This document shows, piece after piece, positions 29,001 through 38,555 of a DNA stretch of 64,000 nucleotides (positions are counted from its first letter, which is position 1; the number at the start of each line of letters is the position of its first letter). The DNA comes from Acinetobacter sp. A47 (GTDB taxonomy: Bacteria; Pseudomonadota; Gammaproteobacteria; Pseudomonadales; Moraxellaceae): positions 62,001 to 126,000 of the forward strand of contig NZ_JSUS01000027.1 of the NCBI RefSeq assembly GCF_000805455.1, written 5' to 3'. The translations under genes and the position numbers were made by a program. The notes beneath the pieces were generated by a model. The model did not search any database and had not been told where the DNA came from. It worked only from the letters and a program-made list of their open reading frames with translations.

Positions 29001-29654
29001 TTAATACTGAACAATCTGAATTTTTGGAAACTGAAAACCTCGGCAAGACTGCTCTGCCCGCCATGCCAGGGTGACTACGATTTTCTGGTTCAGGATAAAG
29101 TTCTGGTAGGCAAAAGTACCAATCAATGGATGCGAACACATGCCGCCCTGATTGGAGGGATGCACCTGTGTATTTAAACTATTCAGATCCAGACGAATCC
29201 CCAGTCCGGAAGCTTTTAAAATTGCTTCCTTGGTGGTCCAGACTCTAAACCAGTATTCAAGCTCCTGCTCTTGCTGTTGCCAGATCTGGTATTCCTCGGG
29301 ATGAAAGGCATGCCGGGCCAAGGCATCATAACGGACTTTACGGTCCAGCTCTTCAATATCAATGCCGATATCTTGCACACGTTCGCTCATTGCCAGCGCA
29401 TAATGGTGCTGGCTATGCGAATGATTAAAATGCAAGGCATGGGAACTTAAAAAGGGTTTGCCATGCTCATGTCTGGCAAATATCAGGTCATCGACAGCAC
29501 AATCCAGCTGCTGAGCCAGAAGCTGATTACGCCGGGCCTGAATCTGCTGCTTTTTATAATGATTGAAGCTTGTTAAATCGGGAAAATCTGTTTTATGCTT
29601 TTCAAGCAGTTGAGCCAATGCCTGAACATGGATTTCAATTGCACGTGTCGTCAT
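29001..29654 (-). CDS. 4'-phosphopantetheinyl transferase (Sfp type)
   Basis: 217 residues. Metal and CoA motifs of the Sfp superfamily: GIDIE at 97-101 and WTTKEAILKA at 139-148, with an FNHSHS segment before. It transfers the phosphopantetheine arm of CoA to a serine of carrier proteins. It is the last gene of the APE operon, 22 bases after the preceding one, so its likely targets are the two ACPs encoded at the other end (44.5-45.0 kb). It could also serve other carrier proteins. Confidence 0.9.
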   Translation of the reverse strand: MTTRAIEIHVQALAQLLEKHKTDFPDLTSFNHYKKQQIQARRNQLLAQQLDCAVDDLIFARHEHGKPFLSSHALHFNHSHSQHHYALAMSERVQDIGIDIEELDRKVRYDALARHAFHPEEYQIWQQQEQELEYWFRVWTTKEAILKASGLGIRLDLNSLNTQVHPSNQGGMCSHPLIGTFAYQNFILNQKIVVTLAWRAEQSCRGFQFPKIQIVQY

Positions 29655-29676
29655 TGGCTTAACCTCATCGCATCAT

Positions 29677-30111
29677 TTAGAACTTAACGATATCGCCTTT
29701 TAATGCAACACTCGCCACTGCCATGCCTTTATAGCATTGATAGGTAGTCGGGTTTTGGGATTCATTCTTTTTAAAATAGCTCACAATATTGGTCACGGCA
29801 TTGGCACCACGCGCTTTTGCGGCTTTGTCTAATTGTATCAATGCAGAACGAAGTACCCAGTCACATGACTTTTCAGCTGACTTACCAAAACCATTGGTCT
29901 TCTGATTGGTCACGATATCTTGCTCTAACACCTTGCCACCGGTTTGGGTGCCTTTCAGATAGAACTTTACGGTTCCATCTAAAGTACCATCAGCAACTGC
30001 ACGATCCACAGCCGCTTTAAAGTCAAAATTATGTACCGTATCTGCTGCTTGAGCAGATGCAGCGAAACCTGTACTTAGAATTGTTGCTAGAAATAATTGT
30101 TTCATTGACAT
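29677..30111 (-). CDS. Small secreted protein, unknown (periplasmic)
   Basis: 144 residues with a clear signal peptide (helix then ASAQAADT, cleavage after about residue 22). The mature part includes two cysteines (KSCDW and YQCYKG) that could form a disulfide, and a GANAVTNIVSYF segment recalling YbjQ-like or 'excinuclease-related' small proteins of Acinetobacter. It lies 14 bases after the last ketosynthase gene, and GAGGGG precedes the ATG, so it is made with the pigment enzymes. It may help handle the pigment in the periplasm; this is inference. Confidence 0.7.
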   Translation of the reverse strand: MSMKQLFLATILSTGFAASAQAADTVHNFDFKAAVDRAVADGTLDGTVKFYLKGTQTGGKVLEQDIVTNQKTNGFGKSAEKSCDWVLRSALIQLDKAAKARGANAVTNIVSYFKKNESQNPTTYQCYKGMAVASVALKGDIVKF

Positions 30112-30125
30112 TATTATGCCCCTCG

Positions 30126-31349
30126 TTATGTTACACGTTTAAAAATCAGTGACGTATTAATACCGCCAAAAGCAAAGTTATTGCTCATCATGATCTTGAT
30201 ATCACCCGTTCTTACCTGTCGAGCAATATAATCCAGATCGCCACATTGCGGGTCGACTTCATCCAGATTCAAGGTTGGAATCAATTGTCCGCGCTGCATC
30301 ATTTCAATCCCTAACCAGGCCTCAATGGCACCACAAGCCCCTAACGTATGTCCAAAATAGCTTTTTAAGGAGCTGATCGGTTTACGTCCCAGTATCCGTG
30401 CAGTGGCCTGACTCTCTGCAATATCACCCTGATCGGTAGAAGTGCCATGCGCATTGACATAGTCAATCTGGCTGGCGTCCAGTTGGGCATCTTTCAGCGC
30501 CATTTGCATGCATTGTCCCATTCTTTCAGTATCAGGCCGGGTGACATGCTGTCCATCGGTATTGCTGGCATATCCCATAATCTCAGCATGGATCTTGGCT
30601 CCACGCTGCTTGGCATGTTCATATTCTTCAAGAATCAGACAGCCGGCACCTTCACCAATCACCAAGCCATCACGTTGCGTATCAAATGGGCGTGGTGATT
30701 TTTCAGGATGATCATTCATGCCACTAGTCGCCAACAGCACATCAAACACGGCGGCACCTGCGGCACTCAGTTCCTCTGCGCCTCCGGCAATCATAACGGT
30801 CTGTTTGCCATATTTGATCGCTTCATAAGCCTGACCAATCGCCATTGAGCCCGAGGTGCATGCACTTGAAGTCGGTAAGGTCAAGCCTTTTAAACCGAAG
30901 TAAACCGTCATGTTTACAGCACTGGTATGCGACATCATCCTGATATAAGTGGTGGCATTGATCTTACTCATATCCTGATCAATCAGCATATTGCCGAACT
31001 CGCGAACGGCATCAACACTCCCCGCAGAAGAACCGAAAGCCACACCGGCATCACCACTTTGCAAGATCTCGTGATCAATCAGTCCCGCATCGTGTAATGC
31101 ATTTTCCGCACTGATCACAGACATGAGGGCCACACGTCCCATACCACGCGTAACCTTGCGGTTAAAATGCTTGGCAACCTGAAAGCTGGCGACAGGTCCC
31201 GCCAGTTTGGTTCTTAAATCTGGATATTGCTCCCACTCCGGCATATAGCAAATACCACTTTTACCCGCATGGAATTGTGCAAAAATTTCATCTGCAGTTT
31301 CACCTAATGAGGTGATACCTGCCATGCCTGTGACCACAACACGCTTCAT
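30126..31349 (-). CDS. Beta-ketoacyl-ACP synthase of the aryl polyene cluster (ApeR-like)
   Basis: 407 residues, FabF-type condensing enzyme. Catalytic triad Cys164 (SSACTSGS), His301 (NAHGTSTD) and His334 (FGHTLGACG) is intact. It extends an ACP-bound chain by two carbons from malonyl-ACP. Its position last in the KS-DH-KR-KS run matches ApeR of E. coli, which may be needed for the aryl polyene or for its lipid anchor. The start overlaps the KR stop by one base. General FabF function is unlikely given the operon. Confidence 0.9.
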   Translation of the reverse strand: MKRVVVTGMAGITSLGETADEIFAQFHAGKSGICYMPEWEQYPDLRTKLAGPVASFQVAKHFNRKVTRGMGRVALMSVISAENALHDAGLIDHEILQSGDAGVAFGSSAGSVDAVREFGNMLIDQDMSKINATTYIRMMSHTSAVNMTVYFGLKGLTLPTSSACTSGSMAIGQAYEAIKYGKQTVMIAGGAEELSAAGAAVFDVLLATSGMNDHPEKSPRPFDTQRDGLVIGEGAGCLILEEYEHAKQRGAKIHAEIMGYASNTDGQHVTRPDTERMGQCMQMALKDAQLDASQIDYVNAHGTSTDQGDIAESQATARILGRKPISSLKSYFGHTLGACGAIEAWLGIEMMQRGQLIPTLNLDEVDPQCGDLDYIARQVRTGDIKIMMSNNFAFGGINTSLIFKRVT

Positions 31350-32074
31350 CAGATCAGTCCTCCATTGACCGAAATCACCTGACGGGTAATATAAGATGCC
31401 TCATCTGAACATAAAAATTTCACCACGCCAGCCACTTCATCGACCTGTCCCATGCGTTGCATCGGAATCATTTTTAAGGCGTGCTCTTTAACTTCCTCTG
31501 TGACCATTTCCGTTTCAATCAGGCCGGGTGCAACACAGTTCACCGTAATTTTGCGCTTGGCCAACTCCAGAGCCAATGCCTTGGTCGCGCCGATCAACCC
31601 TGCTTTGGCTGCACTATAATTTACCTGTCCGCGATTGCCCATAATGCCCGATACCGAAGACAACGTGACAATACGTCCACCTTGACGTAAATGGATCATC
31701 GGCATAATCAAAGGCTTAAGCACATTATAAAACCCATCTAACGAGGTCGAAATGACTTCATCCCAGTCCTGATCGGTCAAGGCTGGAAAAGCCCCATCAT
31801 GGGTAAGGCCGGCATTTAGCACCACGCCATAAAAAGCCCCATGCTGTTCCACATCCTGTTCTAATAAGCTTTTAACACGCTCACGTTCATTCACATCAAA
31901 CAGTAAATAATGGCTGTTTTGTCCAAGACCTCGAATCTGCTCAACCACTTGTGCGGCTTCCGCTTCACGCGAACGCGCATGAATGGTGACATCAAAACCG
32001 GCCCGGGCCAGTTGCAATGCAATTGCCTTGCCAATCCCGCGACTTGAGCCTGTCACTAATATTCTTCTATGCAT
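31349..32074 (-). CDS. 3-ketoacyl-ACP reductase of the aryl polyene cluster (ApeQ-like)
   Basis: 241 residues, FabG-type short-chain dehydrogenase. NADPH motif TGSSRGIG (8-14), Ser139/140, Tyr153-xxx-Lys157 (NYSAAK). It reduces the beta-keto group of each new two-carbon unit to a hydroxyl. The dehydratase gene is upstream and the ketosynthase gene downstream, so the three form one elongation cycle. Intact. Confidence 0.92.
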   Translation of the reverse strand: MHRRILVTGSSRGIGKAIALQLARAGFDVTIHARSREAEAAQVVEQIRGLGQNSHYLLFDVNERERVKSLLEQDVEQHGAFYGVVLNAGLTHDGAFPALTDQDWDEVISTSLDGFYNVLKPLIMPMIHLRQGGRIVTLSSVSGIMGNRGQVNYSAAKAGLIGATKALALELAKRKITVNCVAPGLIETEMVTEEVKEHALKMIPMQRMGQVDEVAGVVKFLCSDEASYITRQVISVNGGLI

Positions 32075-32082
32075 GGTTGTTC

Positions 32083-32520
32083 CTAAAACGATAAAGTCTG
32101 TGTCGATTGATCTGTCGGCTCATAAACACTTAACATGGCACTAATCACCTGCTCATCGCAGTGAATTTCGCATGAAAACTGCCCTAAACCTTCATGCAGA
32201 TATTGCTGTTCAACCCGAATTGTCAGTGTTTTTCCTAAAGCATAATGGGAAAAAGGCAATTGCATTTTTCGTGTTCCCAACAGGAATCCGAGCTTGGGCG
32301 GCTGTTGTGATTGCTGCCCCATCCAGCCGGAATAGGCACTGATGGTCTGTGCCATAATTTCAATGCTTGTCCAGGTCGGCAAACCTTCTGCTTCGCAGAA
32401 CATTAACCCGGGGCGAATGCTCAGTTCGGCAATGGCATAACCTTCATGGACTTCCACAAGATGATCAATGAAGATCATGGGTTGTTCATGCGGAATATAT
32501 TGAATTGCATCCAGTTTCAT
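32083..32520 (-). CDS. 3-hydroxyacyl-ACP dehydratase-like hotdog protein (ApeP-like)
   Basis: 145 residues. Single hotdog domain with an N-terminal YIPHEQPMIFIDHL strand that resembles FabZ/FabA-type dehydratases, whose catalytic His lies in this PH..M region. It would dehydrate hydroxyacyl-ACP to trans-enoyl-ACP; with no enoyl reductase in the cluster the double bonds stay, giving a conjugated polyene. Its start abuts the stop of the next KS gene. A second dehydratase domain is fused to the ligase at 42.2-43.9 kb. Confidence 0.82.
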   Translation of the reverse strand: MKLDAIQYIPHEQPMIFIDHLVEVHEGYAIAELSIRPGLMFCEAEGLPTWTSIEIMAQTISAYSGWMGQQSQQPPKLGFLLGTRKMQLPFSHYALGKTLTIRVEQQYLHEGLGQFSCEIHCDEQVISAMLSVYEPTDQSTQTLSF

Positions 32521-33723
32521 TTATGTTCCCGCGCCAAATAACAAGCTGATATTACTGCCCCCGAAGGCAAAAGAGTTACTCAATACATAATTGATGTTCC
32601 CGGCCAGCAGAGGCTCAGAAACATAATTTTGATCTGCCAGATCAGGATCAATGTCTGTGTGTTGATGCACTGGCAACCAGTGCTGATCTTTTAATAGCTG
32701 AGTACAAATAAAAGCCTCTATTGCACCCGCAGCTCCCAGACAATGTCCGGTCTTGTGCTTGGTACTGCTGATCGCCACATGCTGGCCCGGGAAGACTTGC
32801 CGGATTGCCTTGATTTCCATGGCATCATTTTGCGGTGTCGCAGTGCCATGCAAATTGATATAGCCGACCTGTTCAGCTGTAATCGCGGCACTCTCCAGCG
32901 CACGCTGCATTGCAGTCGCGGCACCCAAACCTTCAGGATGAGGTGCCGAGATATGCCAGGCATCCATCGACTCGCCTACACCATAAAGCATGATCGGTGC
33001 AGAAGTTCTGGTCAGTAAAAACAAGGCAGCGGCTTCACCAATATTAATGCCGTCACGATTGATGCCACAGGGTTGGCAAATGTCCGCCGATAAACTTTCC
33101 AGACTATTAAAGCCGTTTAAGGTCAGCTGGCATAGGGTATCCACCCCACCGACCAGAACCGCATCGGCCAATCCTGCCTGAATCAAACGTTGTCCGGCAG
33201 CAAAGGCCTTGGCACTCGATGAACAAGCCGTCGAAATGGTATAGGCCGCACCTTGCCAGTCCAGATAGCGTTGCAGGGCTTTCGCCAGACAGCCCATTTC
33301 CTGTGGCTGATAAGAAATCTCAAGCGATGTATTGCCATTAAAATACTGTTTCAGCAACTGTTCACTATCAGAAATGCCCGAGGTTGAAGTTCCCATCACA
33401 ATACTGAGACGTGTTGGATCAATGCCGGCAGTCTGCTGTTGCAGTTCAACCTCAATTTTTTGCAGCGCCGTCAGGGCAAAACGTAGATTCCGCGAAGCAA
33501 AGGTCTTTAACGATTCTGGCACCTTGTCAATTAACGCCTCTGCATAACGCCCGACCCAAACCGGACGATCGGCTAACAGTCCGCTTTCCAGTGTCAGGGG
33601 ATTGGCGGGCGTCGTTAAATGTTCGCGAATATGCTGAATCTCCTGCCCCAGTGCCGACAGTCCGACACTGACCGGAATACCAACCGCTTGCAACGGTGCT
33701 TGCAGGGATAACGACTGGTTCAT
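32521..33723 (-). CDS. Beta-ketoacyl-ACP synthase of the aryl polyene cluster (ApeO-like)
   Basis: 400 residues. Condensing-enzyme triad Cys167 (STACSSSA), His292 (NLHGTATP) and His327 (KTGHCLGAAG) is complete. By position it matches ApeO, which in E. coli pairs with the Cys-less chain-length factor ApeC to build the polyene. The ApeC-like protein here is encoded at the other end of the operon (45.8-46.4 kb). The ATG overlaps the stop of the lipoprotein gene by four bases (ATGA). Confidence 0.9.
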   Translation of the reverse strand: MNQSLSLQAPLQAVGIPVSVGLSALGQEIQHIREHLTTPANPLTLESGLLADRPVWVGRYAEALIDKVPESLKTFASRNLRFALTALQKIEVELQQQTAGIDPTRLSIVMGTSTSGISDSEQLLKQYFNGNTSLEISYQPQEMGCLAKALQRYLDWQGAAYTISTACSSSAKAFAAGQRLIQAGLADAVLVGGVDTLCQLTLNGFNSLESLSADICQPCGINRDGINIGEAAALFLLTRTSAPIMLYGVGESMDAWHISAPHPEGLGAATAMQRALESAAITAEQVGYINLHGTATPQNDAMEIKAIRQVFPGQHVAISSTKHKTGHCLGAAGAIEAFICTQLLKDQHWLPVHQHTDIDPDLADQNYVSEPLLAGNINYVLSNSFAFGGSNISLLFGAGT

Positions 33724-34274
33724 GGCTGCCTCCCTTGCTCAGGCTGATCGCTATTTAAGGTATTTTCAATCGGGCTTAAAGTCATGCGATAAGGCACTTG
33801 CACATTATCCAGCTCAATGGCATTGCCATTTTTCCGGATCTGCAAAATAACTTTCTGCTGAATCAATACCTGTTGTTGATCGGTATCATTTTCAACAGTG
33901 ACGCCCTGTTGCCCCAAGGTTGCAAATTCAGGATAGGTTGCAAATAAAATATCCCGTACCACAAACTCAAAAGGCAGTAAGCGCATCTGGTCAATGCGTT
34001 GCTGTACCTTGACCTGCTGTCCATCAAACTGGAGCTGAAACAAGGCTTGTCCTGTCAGTCCTAGACCGACCAGACTCAGCTGTTGCCCCTGCTGTTGCTG
34101 ATACAGTAAAAAACTAAAGCTTTTGTCTTTCCACTGTACTTCAACCTGATCCTGGCGTTGATAGTTCTGTGCAGGCCAGTGACTGCTTTGCAGCCCTTGC
34201 GCATGCGGTGTGAGCTGACAACCGGTAAATAACAATACACTACAGCACACTAGGCTGGCCCAAATCCGTTGCAT
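33720..34274 (-). CDS. DUF3261 outer-membrane lipoprotein
   Basis: 184 residues. Signal peptide with a lipobox LFTGC (Cys19), so a lipoprotein. The remainder is beta-rich with many Gln, as in the DUF3261 family found in aryl polyene clusters. Probably helps place or hold the pigment in the outer membrane, together with the LolA-like and MMPL proteins. It is translationally coupled to the KS gene that follows. The position corresponds to ApeN in E. coli. Confidence 0.82.
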   Translation of the reverse strand: MQRIWASLVCCSVLLFTGCQLTPHAQGLQSSHWPAQNYQRQDQVEVQWKDKSFSFLLYQQQQGQQLSLVGLGLTGQALFQLQFDGQQVKVQQRIDQMRLLPFEFVVRDILFATYPEFATLGQQGVTVENDTDQQQVLIQQKVILQIRKNGNAIELDNVQVPYRMTLSPIENTLNSDQPEQGRQP

Positions 34275-34275
34275 A

Positions 34276-35571
34276 TTAAACCTCTAAGGCTTTCTCTTGT
34301 GCCATACCTTCACGGCAGTACTCTGCCAAGGTACTTAAACGGCGTTTGGCATTTTTATGAATCGGATTGTGATCATCCCATGCATAACCCGCCAGCAGGG
34401 AAGCAATCATGCGGCGGATTCCCTCATTTTGCTGGGTTGCAAATACCACATCCTGAAACTCACCTTCATACCAGGATTCTACATAGGCACGGAACACCTG
34501 AATGCCCTTGCGTAAAGGCATTTCATATTCCTGCATCCAGTCAACCGCTTCCCCCTGCAACATACGATCCAGCAAAGGAATCGCCAGACTGGAAGATTTC
34601 AGGGCAATGGTTACCCCTGAAGAAAATACCGGATCAAGAAACTCCCCCGCATTGCCGAGCAAGGCATAATTACGTCCGGCCAAGTGTTTTACATTGGCAG
34701 AGTAACCGACCAAGCTACGTACCGGTGTATCAAATTTTGCTTGCTGCAATACAGCCGATAATGCAGGATCATCTGCCAGAATACGTTTCAATAACGCCTC
34801 TGGCTCATTTTGTGTCGCATCGTCACCATGATAACGGTCAAAGAAATCCTGCTCTGCCACCACACCAAACGAAGCGCGGCCATCGGCAAAAGGAATCAGC
34901 CAGTACCAGGCCCGGCGGTCTTTTTCATGTACCGTAATCAGGATTTTCTCACGATCGAAATCGGCACGCTCACCAATGCCATCTTCAATATGAGTAAATA
35001 AGGCACGGCGAACCGGGAAGTTTGACGGACTTTCCAATTCTAGAAACTTCGGCAAGATGCGCCCAAAACCGCTGGCATCCAGTAAAAATCTGGCCTGAAT
35101 TTGATAGGGTTGCTGAGCTTCATCCTTCACCGTCAGCACCGGATGTTCAGCCTCGACATCGACTGCAATGACTTCATGTCCAAAACGGATATCCGCACCG
35201 TATTGCTGTGCCTGCTGCGCCAGTAAATGATCGAAATCGGCACGGCGGACTTGCCAGGTTGTACCAGGACCTTCACTAAATTTCTCAGTAAAATCATAGT
35301 AACTGCGTTTCTCACCACATAAAAATGCTGCACCATTTTTAAACTGGAATGCATGTTCTGCCACATGCGCACGCACCGTGTCCAGCAGTCCCGCTTCTTC
35401 CAGAAACACCATACACTGCGGCAACAGCGATTCACCAATTGAAAAGCGTGGAAAATATTGCTTTTCTATTACCGTCACGGCATAGCCTTTTTGACGCAGC
35501 AAAGCTGCTGCTGAGCTGCCCGAAGGCCCAGCCCCAATAATCACCACATCGGTATGTTGTACAGTATCCAT
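34276..35571 (-). CDS. FAD-dependent oxidoreductase with halogenase signatures
   Basis: 431 residues. Rossmann FAD motif GAGPSG (13-18), a GESLLP segment, Lys78 in the block FQFKNGAAF, WYWLIP at 222-227, DASG near 165 and GNAGEFLDPVFSSG near 290. The W-x-W-x-I-P motif and a Lys in this position are features of flavin-dependent halogenases, though some related reductases and epoxidases share parts of them. An electron-supplying flavin reductase is not seen in the operon. No counterpart exists in the E. coli cluster as I recall it. Candidate halogenase or hydroxylase of the aryl head group; function unproven. Confidence 0.78.
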   Translation of the reverse strand: MDTVQHTDVVIIGAGPSGSSAAALLRQKGYAVTVIEKQYFPRFSIGESLLPQCMVFLEEAGLLDTVRAHVAEHAFQFKNGAAFLCGEKRSYYDFTEKFSEGPGTTWQVRRADFDHLLAQQAQQYGADIRFGHEVIAVDVEAEHPVLTVKDEAQQPYQIQARFLLDASGFGRILPKFLELESPSNFPVRRALFTHIEDGIGERADFDREKILITVHEKDRRAWYWLIPFADGRASFGVVAEQDFFDRYHGDDATQNEPEALLKRILADDPALSAVLQQAKFDTPVRSLVGYSANVKHLAGRNYALLGNAGEFLDPVFSSGVTIALKSSSLAIPLLDRMLQGEAVDWMQEYEMPLRKGIQVFRAYVESWYEGEFQDVVFATQQNEGIRRMIASLLAGYAWDDHNPIHKNAKRRLSTLAEYCREGMAQEKALEV

Positions 35572-35596
35572 CTCCCCCCCCTAAAACGTCACTATT

Positions 35597-37909
35597 CTAA
35601 TGCTCTTGTAAATTTACAATATGATGTTGATCGGCCGGTGTCAGCAAGGTTGCATAAATAAATGAAAAGATGACGCCCAGTAATACAGTGAGACCGAAAC
35701 AGTGAATTGCATAAGTATGACTCAAGGACAAAAGCCCAAAGCCCAATAAGGTCGACATCATACACAAAAACAATGCCATGCCAACCACTTGCGGGTGGTC
35801 ATGTCCATGGCGATAAAAAATCGCATAGTCCACCCCGATCCCGATGATCAGGAAGGTCCCCATGATACTAAACAGGTTGATTTCCACACCTAGCCATGCC
35901 TGTACGGCAAAGGTACTGACGAGCGCCAGGGTCACAGGCAAGACCAGGGGCATGACCGAACGCCTGCCATAAACCAAACCTAACCCCAGCGCCAGTCCCA
36001 ACACGGCATAGATCAACAAGTGCTGGGCTTGCTGGCGGTGTTGTGCAAATGCTGTGGAGAGTGTACTGACCGGTTGCTGGAAAGCAATCTGCTCTGATTC
36101 AAGCTGCTGCAATAATTTCGCCTGTTTCACCCCACTGACCATCACCAGACGTTCAGTTGGATTCGGCTGTAAAAATGCCAATGGATGCTGCTGAAAAACC
36201 TGCTCTGTTAATAAAGGCTGCTGCTGTAATTGTTGTTGCCACTGCTGTACATCTGCAAACTTTAATCCCATTTGCGCTGCATATTCTTTTAGTGCTGTCA
36301 CTGGAATTTGCTGCAGCAATTTCACATTCTGCTGTTGCTCGGTCAATGGTGGAATCCATTGTCCCAAGGCCTGAAAGCTTTCAATCTGGCCTTGTGCCTG
36401 CAGGTGTTGCAATTGCTGGACTAATTTTGACTCCTGCTGTTCCAGCTCAGCGCCTGAATTTGCCCGCACCACAAAATAGTCGCTACTTTGCTGTTGCCCG
36501 AACAGGGAACGAATATACTGATCTTCCTGTTTCAGCTTGCTGTCCATGCTTTGCAAATTACGGATATCATCATTCGCTTGCAAAGTGAATAGACTGACTC
36601 CCCCGATCACCAGAATAGTTAAAATAAAGCCATAACGAAGGTTCTGATGTTGCTGGAACCATTGTCTTGCCTGCCCGATCCAGATCAGACGGCGAATGGC
36701 AGGCTGCGCATTTAACGGCGGCAAACGAGGCAATAGCAACACACTGGTGATCCACGCTGCAACCAGACCGACAATCGAAAACACGGCAATTTGTCTAAAA
36801 GCTGGAAATGGCGTGAAACTGAGAAAAATATAAGCCACCACCGTTGTCATTAAGCCCATAAACAAGCTGGGTAACAAAGGGGTTAGAATTTTAAAGCCAT
36901 CCAGTTGACGGTGCTGCGATTGCATCGCCATAAAATAGAAAGAAAAATCGACACAGACCCCGATCAGGCTTGCCCCAAATACCAGTGTCATCAGGTGAAT
37001 TTCCCCAAATAGCAGATGGGTCACAGCAAATGCCAGCAAGCTGCCCGTCGACACGGCGATAAATTCAGTGATAAGTGGACGAAATGAACGGAAACCGAAC
37101 CAGACCAGGAGAATGAGACCAAAAGTCGAACCTAGGCCAATGGTTGAAATTTCCTGTTTTGCCGACTGGGTACCGAAATTAGAAAATAAAATGGTTCCGG
37201 TCCAATGTGACTTGACCTTGAGCTGTGCAAGCTGCGGTTTTAGCTGTTCAATCCAGCCTGTGACCTGTTCCTGATAATCGATGTTATAAGGACTCTGTTT
37301 TAATTCCAGTACCAACAAACGTGAAATTTTATGGTCATCGTGTATGGTCGCAAAACCATGCTCCAGTTCAATATTGCTCGAAACCTGATTTGCCACGCCG
37401 AACATATAGCGCGGAAAAAGCAGTAAGGGGTCCTGCTGTAACGAGCTCGCAGTAATCGGCATGCCGACACTCATGAGTTGCATTAGGCTCTGCTCAGTGA
37501 GTGCTTCATAATCCCCTTGCTGTAAGAACTGCCGGTCTTGCTGGTTCAGCAAGCCTGCCCGATGCTGATATAACTGTTTGGAAAATTGTTCTAAATCGAG
37601 TTGGGGTTTCAGAGGTTGCCATAAACCGCTCTGTTGTACCTTCTCTCCTAACAGTCTTGTGGCCTGCTCCAGTGCGGGCTGGTCTTGTGCCTCAACAACC
37701 ACAAAGACTTTCTGGTTAAGCTGGTCACCCATGTATTGCTGGGTCTTAGCCAGTGCCGGATTGTGCTGGGTTTCAGGCAACAGCGCAAAGATATTGGTCT
37801 GGATATGAATATCTTTCTTCAACCATGCAATTGCAAGTGCCAGTCCAACAAGGGTTAAAACAATTAACCAGATGGCGGTAAATTTATTTTGCCAGTTGGA
37901 AAAGCGCAT
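35597..37909 (-). CDS. MMPL-family exporter (ApeM-like)
   Basis: 770 residues. RND/MMPL topology: helix 1, a large Gln-rich periplasmic loop, five helices near 255-400, a second Gln-rich loop and five C-terminal helices with GIGVDYAIFYRHGHD. The intramembrane block GVCVDFSFYFMAMQSQHR near 320 holds the expected acidic residue of the proton pathway. It probably moves the aryl polyene lipid out of the inner membrane, handing it to the LolA-like protein encoded just upstream. Overlaps that gene by 26 bases. Confidence 0.9.
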   Translation of the reverse strand: MRFSNWQNKFTAIWLIVLTLVGLALAIAWLKKDIHIQTNIFALLPETQHNPALAKTQQYMGDQLNQKVFVVVEAQDQPALEQATRLLGEKVQQSGLWQPLKPQLDLEQFSKQLYQHRAGLLNQQDRQFLQQGDYEALTEQSLMQLMSVGMPITASSLQQDPLLLFPRYMFGVANQVSSNIELEHGFATIHDDHKISRLLVLELKQSPYNIDYQEQVTGWIEQLKPQLAQLKVKSHWTGTILFSNFGTQSAKQEISTIGLGSTFGLILLVWFGFRSFRPLITEFIAVSTGSLLAFAVTHLLFGEIHLMTLVFGASLIGVCVDFSFYFMAMQSQHRQLDGFKILTPLLPSLFMGLMTTVVAYIFLSFTPFPAFRQIAVFSIVGLVAAWITSVLLLPRLPPLNAQPAIRRLIWIGQARQWFQQHQNLRYGFILTILVIGGVSLFTLQANDDIRNLQSMDSKLKQEDQYIRSLFGQQQSSDYFVVRANSGAELEQQESKLVQQLQHLQAQGQIESFQALGQWIPPLTEQQQNVKLLQQIPVTALKEYAAQMGLKFADVQQWQQQLQQQPLLTEQVFQQHPLAFLQPNPTERLVMVSGVKQAKLLQQLESEQIAFQQPVSTLSTAFAQHRQQAQHLLIYAVLGLALGLGLVYGRRSVMPLVLPVTLALVSTFAVQAWLGVEINLFSIMGTFLIIGIGVDYAIFYRHGHDHPQVVGMALFLCMMSTLLGFGLLSLSHTYAIHCFGLTVLLGVIFSFIYATLLTPADQHHIVNLQEH

Positions 37910-38555
37910 CTTCAGCAGCCGTGAGTTGGTTCGGTTGAGTCGTTTGCTGACGGAATAAAATCGTGGTGCTGTTATTGGCTTGTTCCTGAATCACAATTTT
38001 ATTCACATATTGCTGCCCTTGCGCATCAATTCGCACAAACAGTTTTTTAAACAATCCTGATTTAGGCGTCAGGGCAATACTCCAGCCCGTTGGCCGGTAA
38101 TCCGCCGATACGACATTAAAATTCTTCGCCAGTGCCTTTTCATCACCCGACATCAACTGTAAAAATAAAGTCGCAACCGAACTGTACGGTGACTGCTCAA
38201 TCTGGATCTGGCTATAGGTTCTTTGCGTTTTCTGTACCAGTTTCTTTGGCGTAACGATCAGGTCTGCCTGCACAGGACGCTTAATTTGCCACAGCACACC
38301 ACTGGATTTGGCAAAGGTTAATGCCCCATTGGATATAAAAGTTTTATTCAAGCTTGCCAGTTTCTTTTGCTGCTCAAAATCGGCACGCACGATCTCACTT
38401 TGAGACAGCTGCTTAAAAATCGATGAGACCTGTCCGGTATTGGCAGAAGCTGCCATACTAAAACCGAGCAACACGCTCCACACCACACTGTGCAGTGCTA
38501 ACCAGTGACGTTTTTGCAGCAGGCGCTGTAAGAGTCTCGAGAACAGATTAATCAT
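37884..38555 (-). CDS. LolA-like outer-membrane carrier protein (ApeL-like)
   Basis: 223 residues with a signal peptide (long helix near 18-35, cleavage after SANTG region) and a LolA-type half-barrel domain: VRADFEQQK..LNK, GALTFAKSSGVLWQIKRPV near 75. LolA proteins carry lipids across the periplasm; here the cargo would be the aryl polyene lipid between the MMPL exporter and the outer membrane. Overlaps the thioesterase gene by 8 bases. Confidence 0.85.
   Translation of the reverse strand: MINLFSRLLQRLLQKRHWLALHSVVWSVLLGFSMAASANTGQVSSIFKQLSQSEIVRADFEQQKKLASLNKTFISNGALTFAKSSGVLWQIKRPVQADLIVTPKKLVQKTQRTYSQIQIEQSPYSSVATLFLQLMSGDEKALAKNFNVVSADYRPTGWSIALTPKSGLFKKLFVRIDAQGQQYVNKIVIQEQANNSTTILFRQQTTQPNQLTAAEDALFQLAK

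Noticed and set aside
34269..34937. 222-codon open frame on the plus strand
   Set aside because: It lies wholly opposite the FAD oxidoreductase gene, has no domain and reads as Pro/His-rich shadow sequence.
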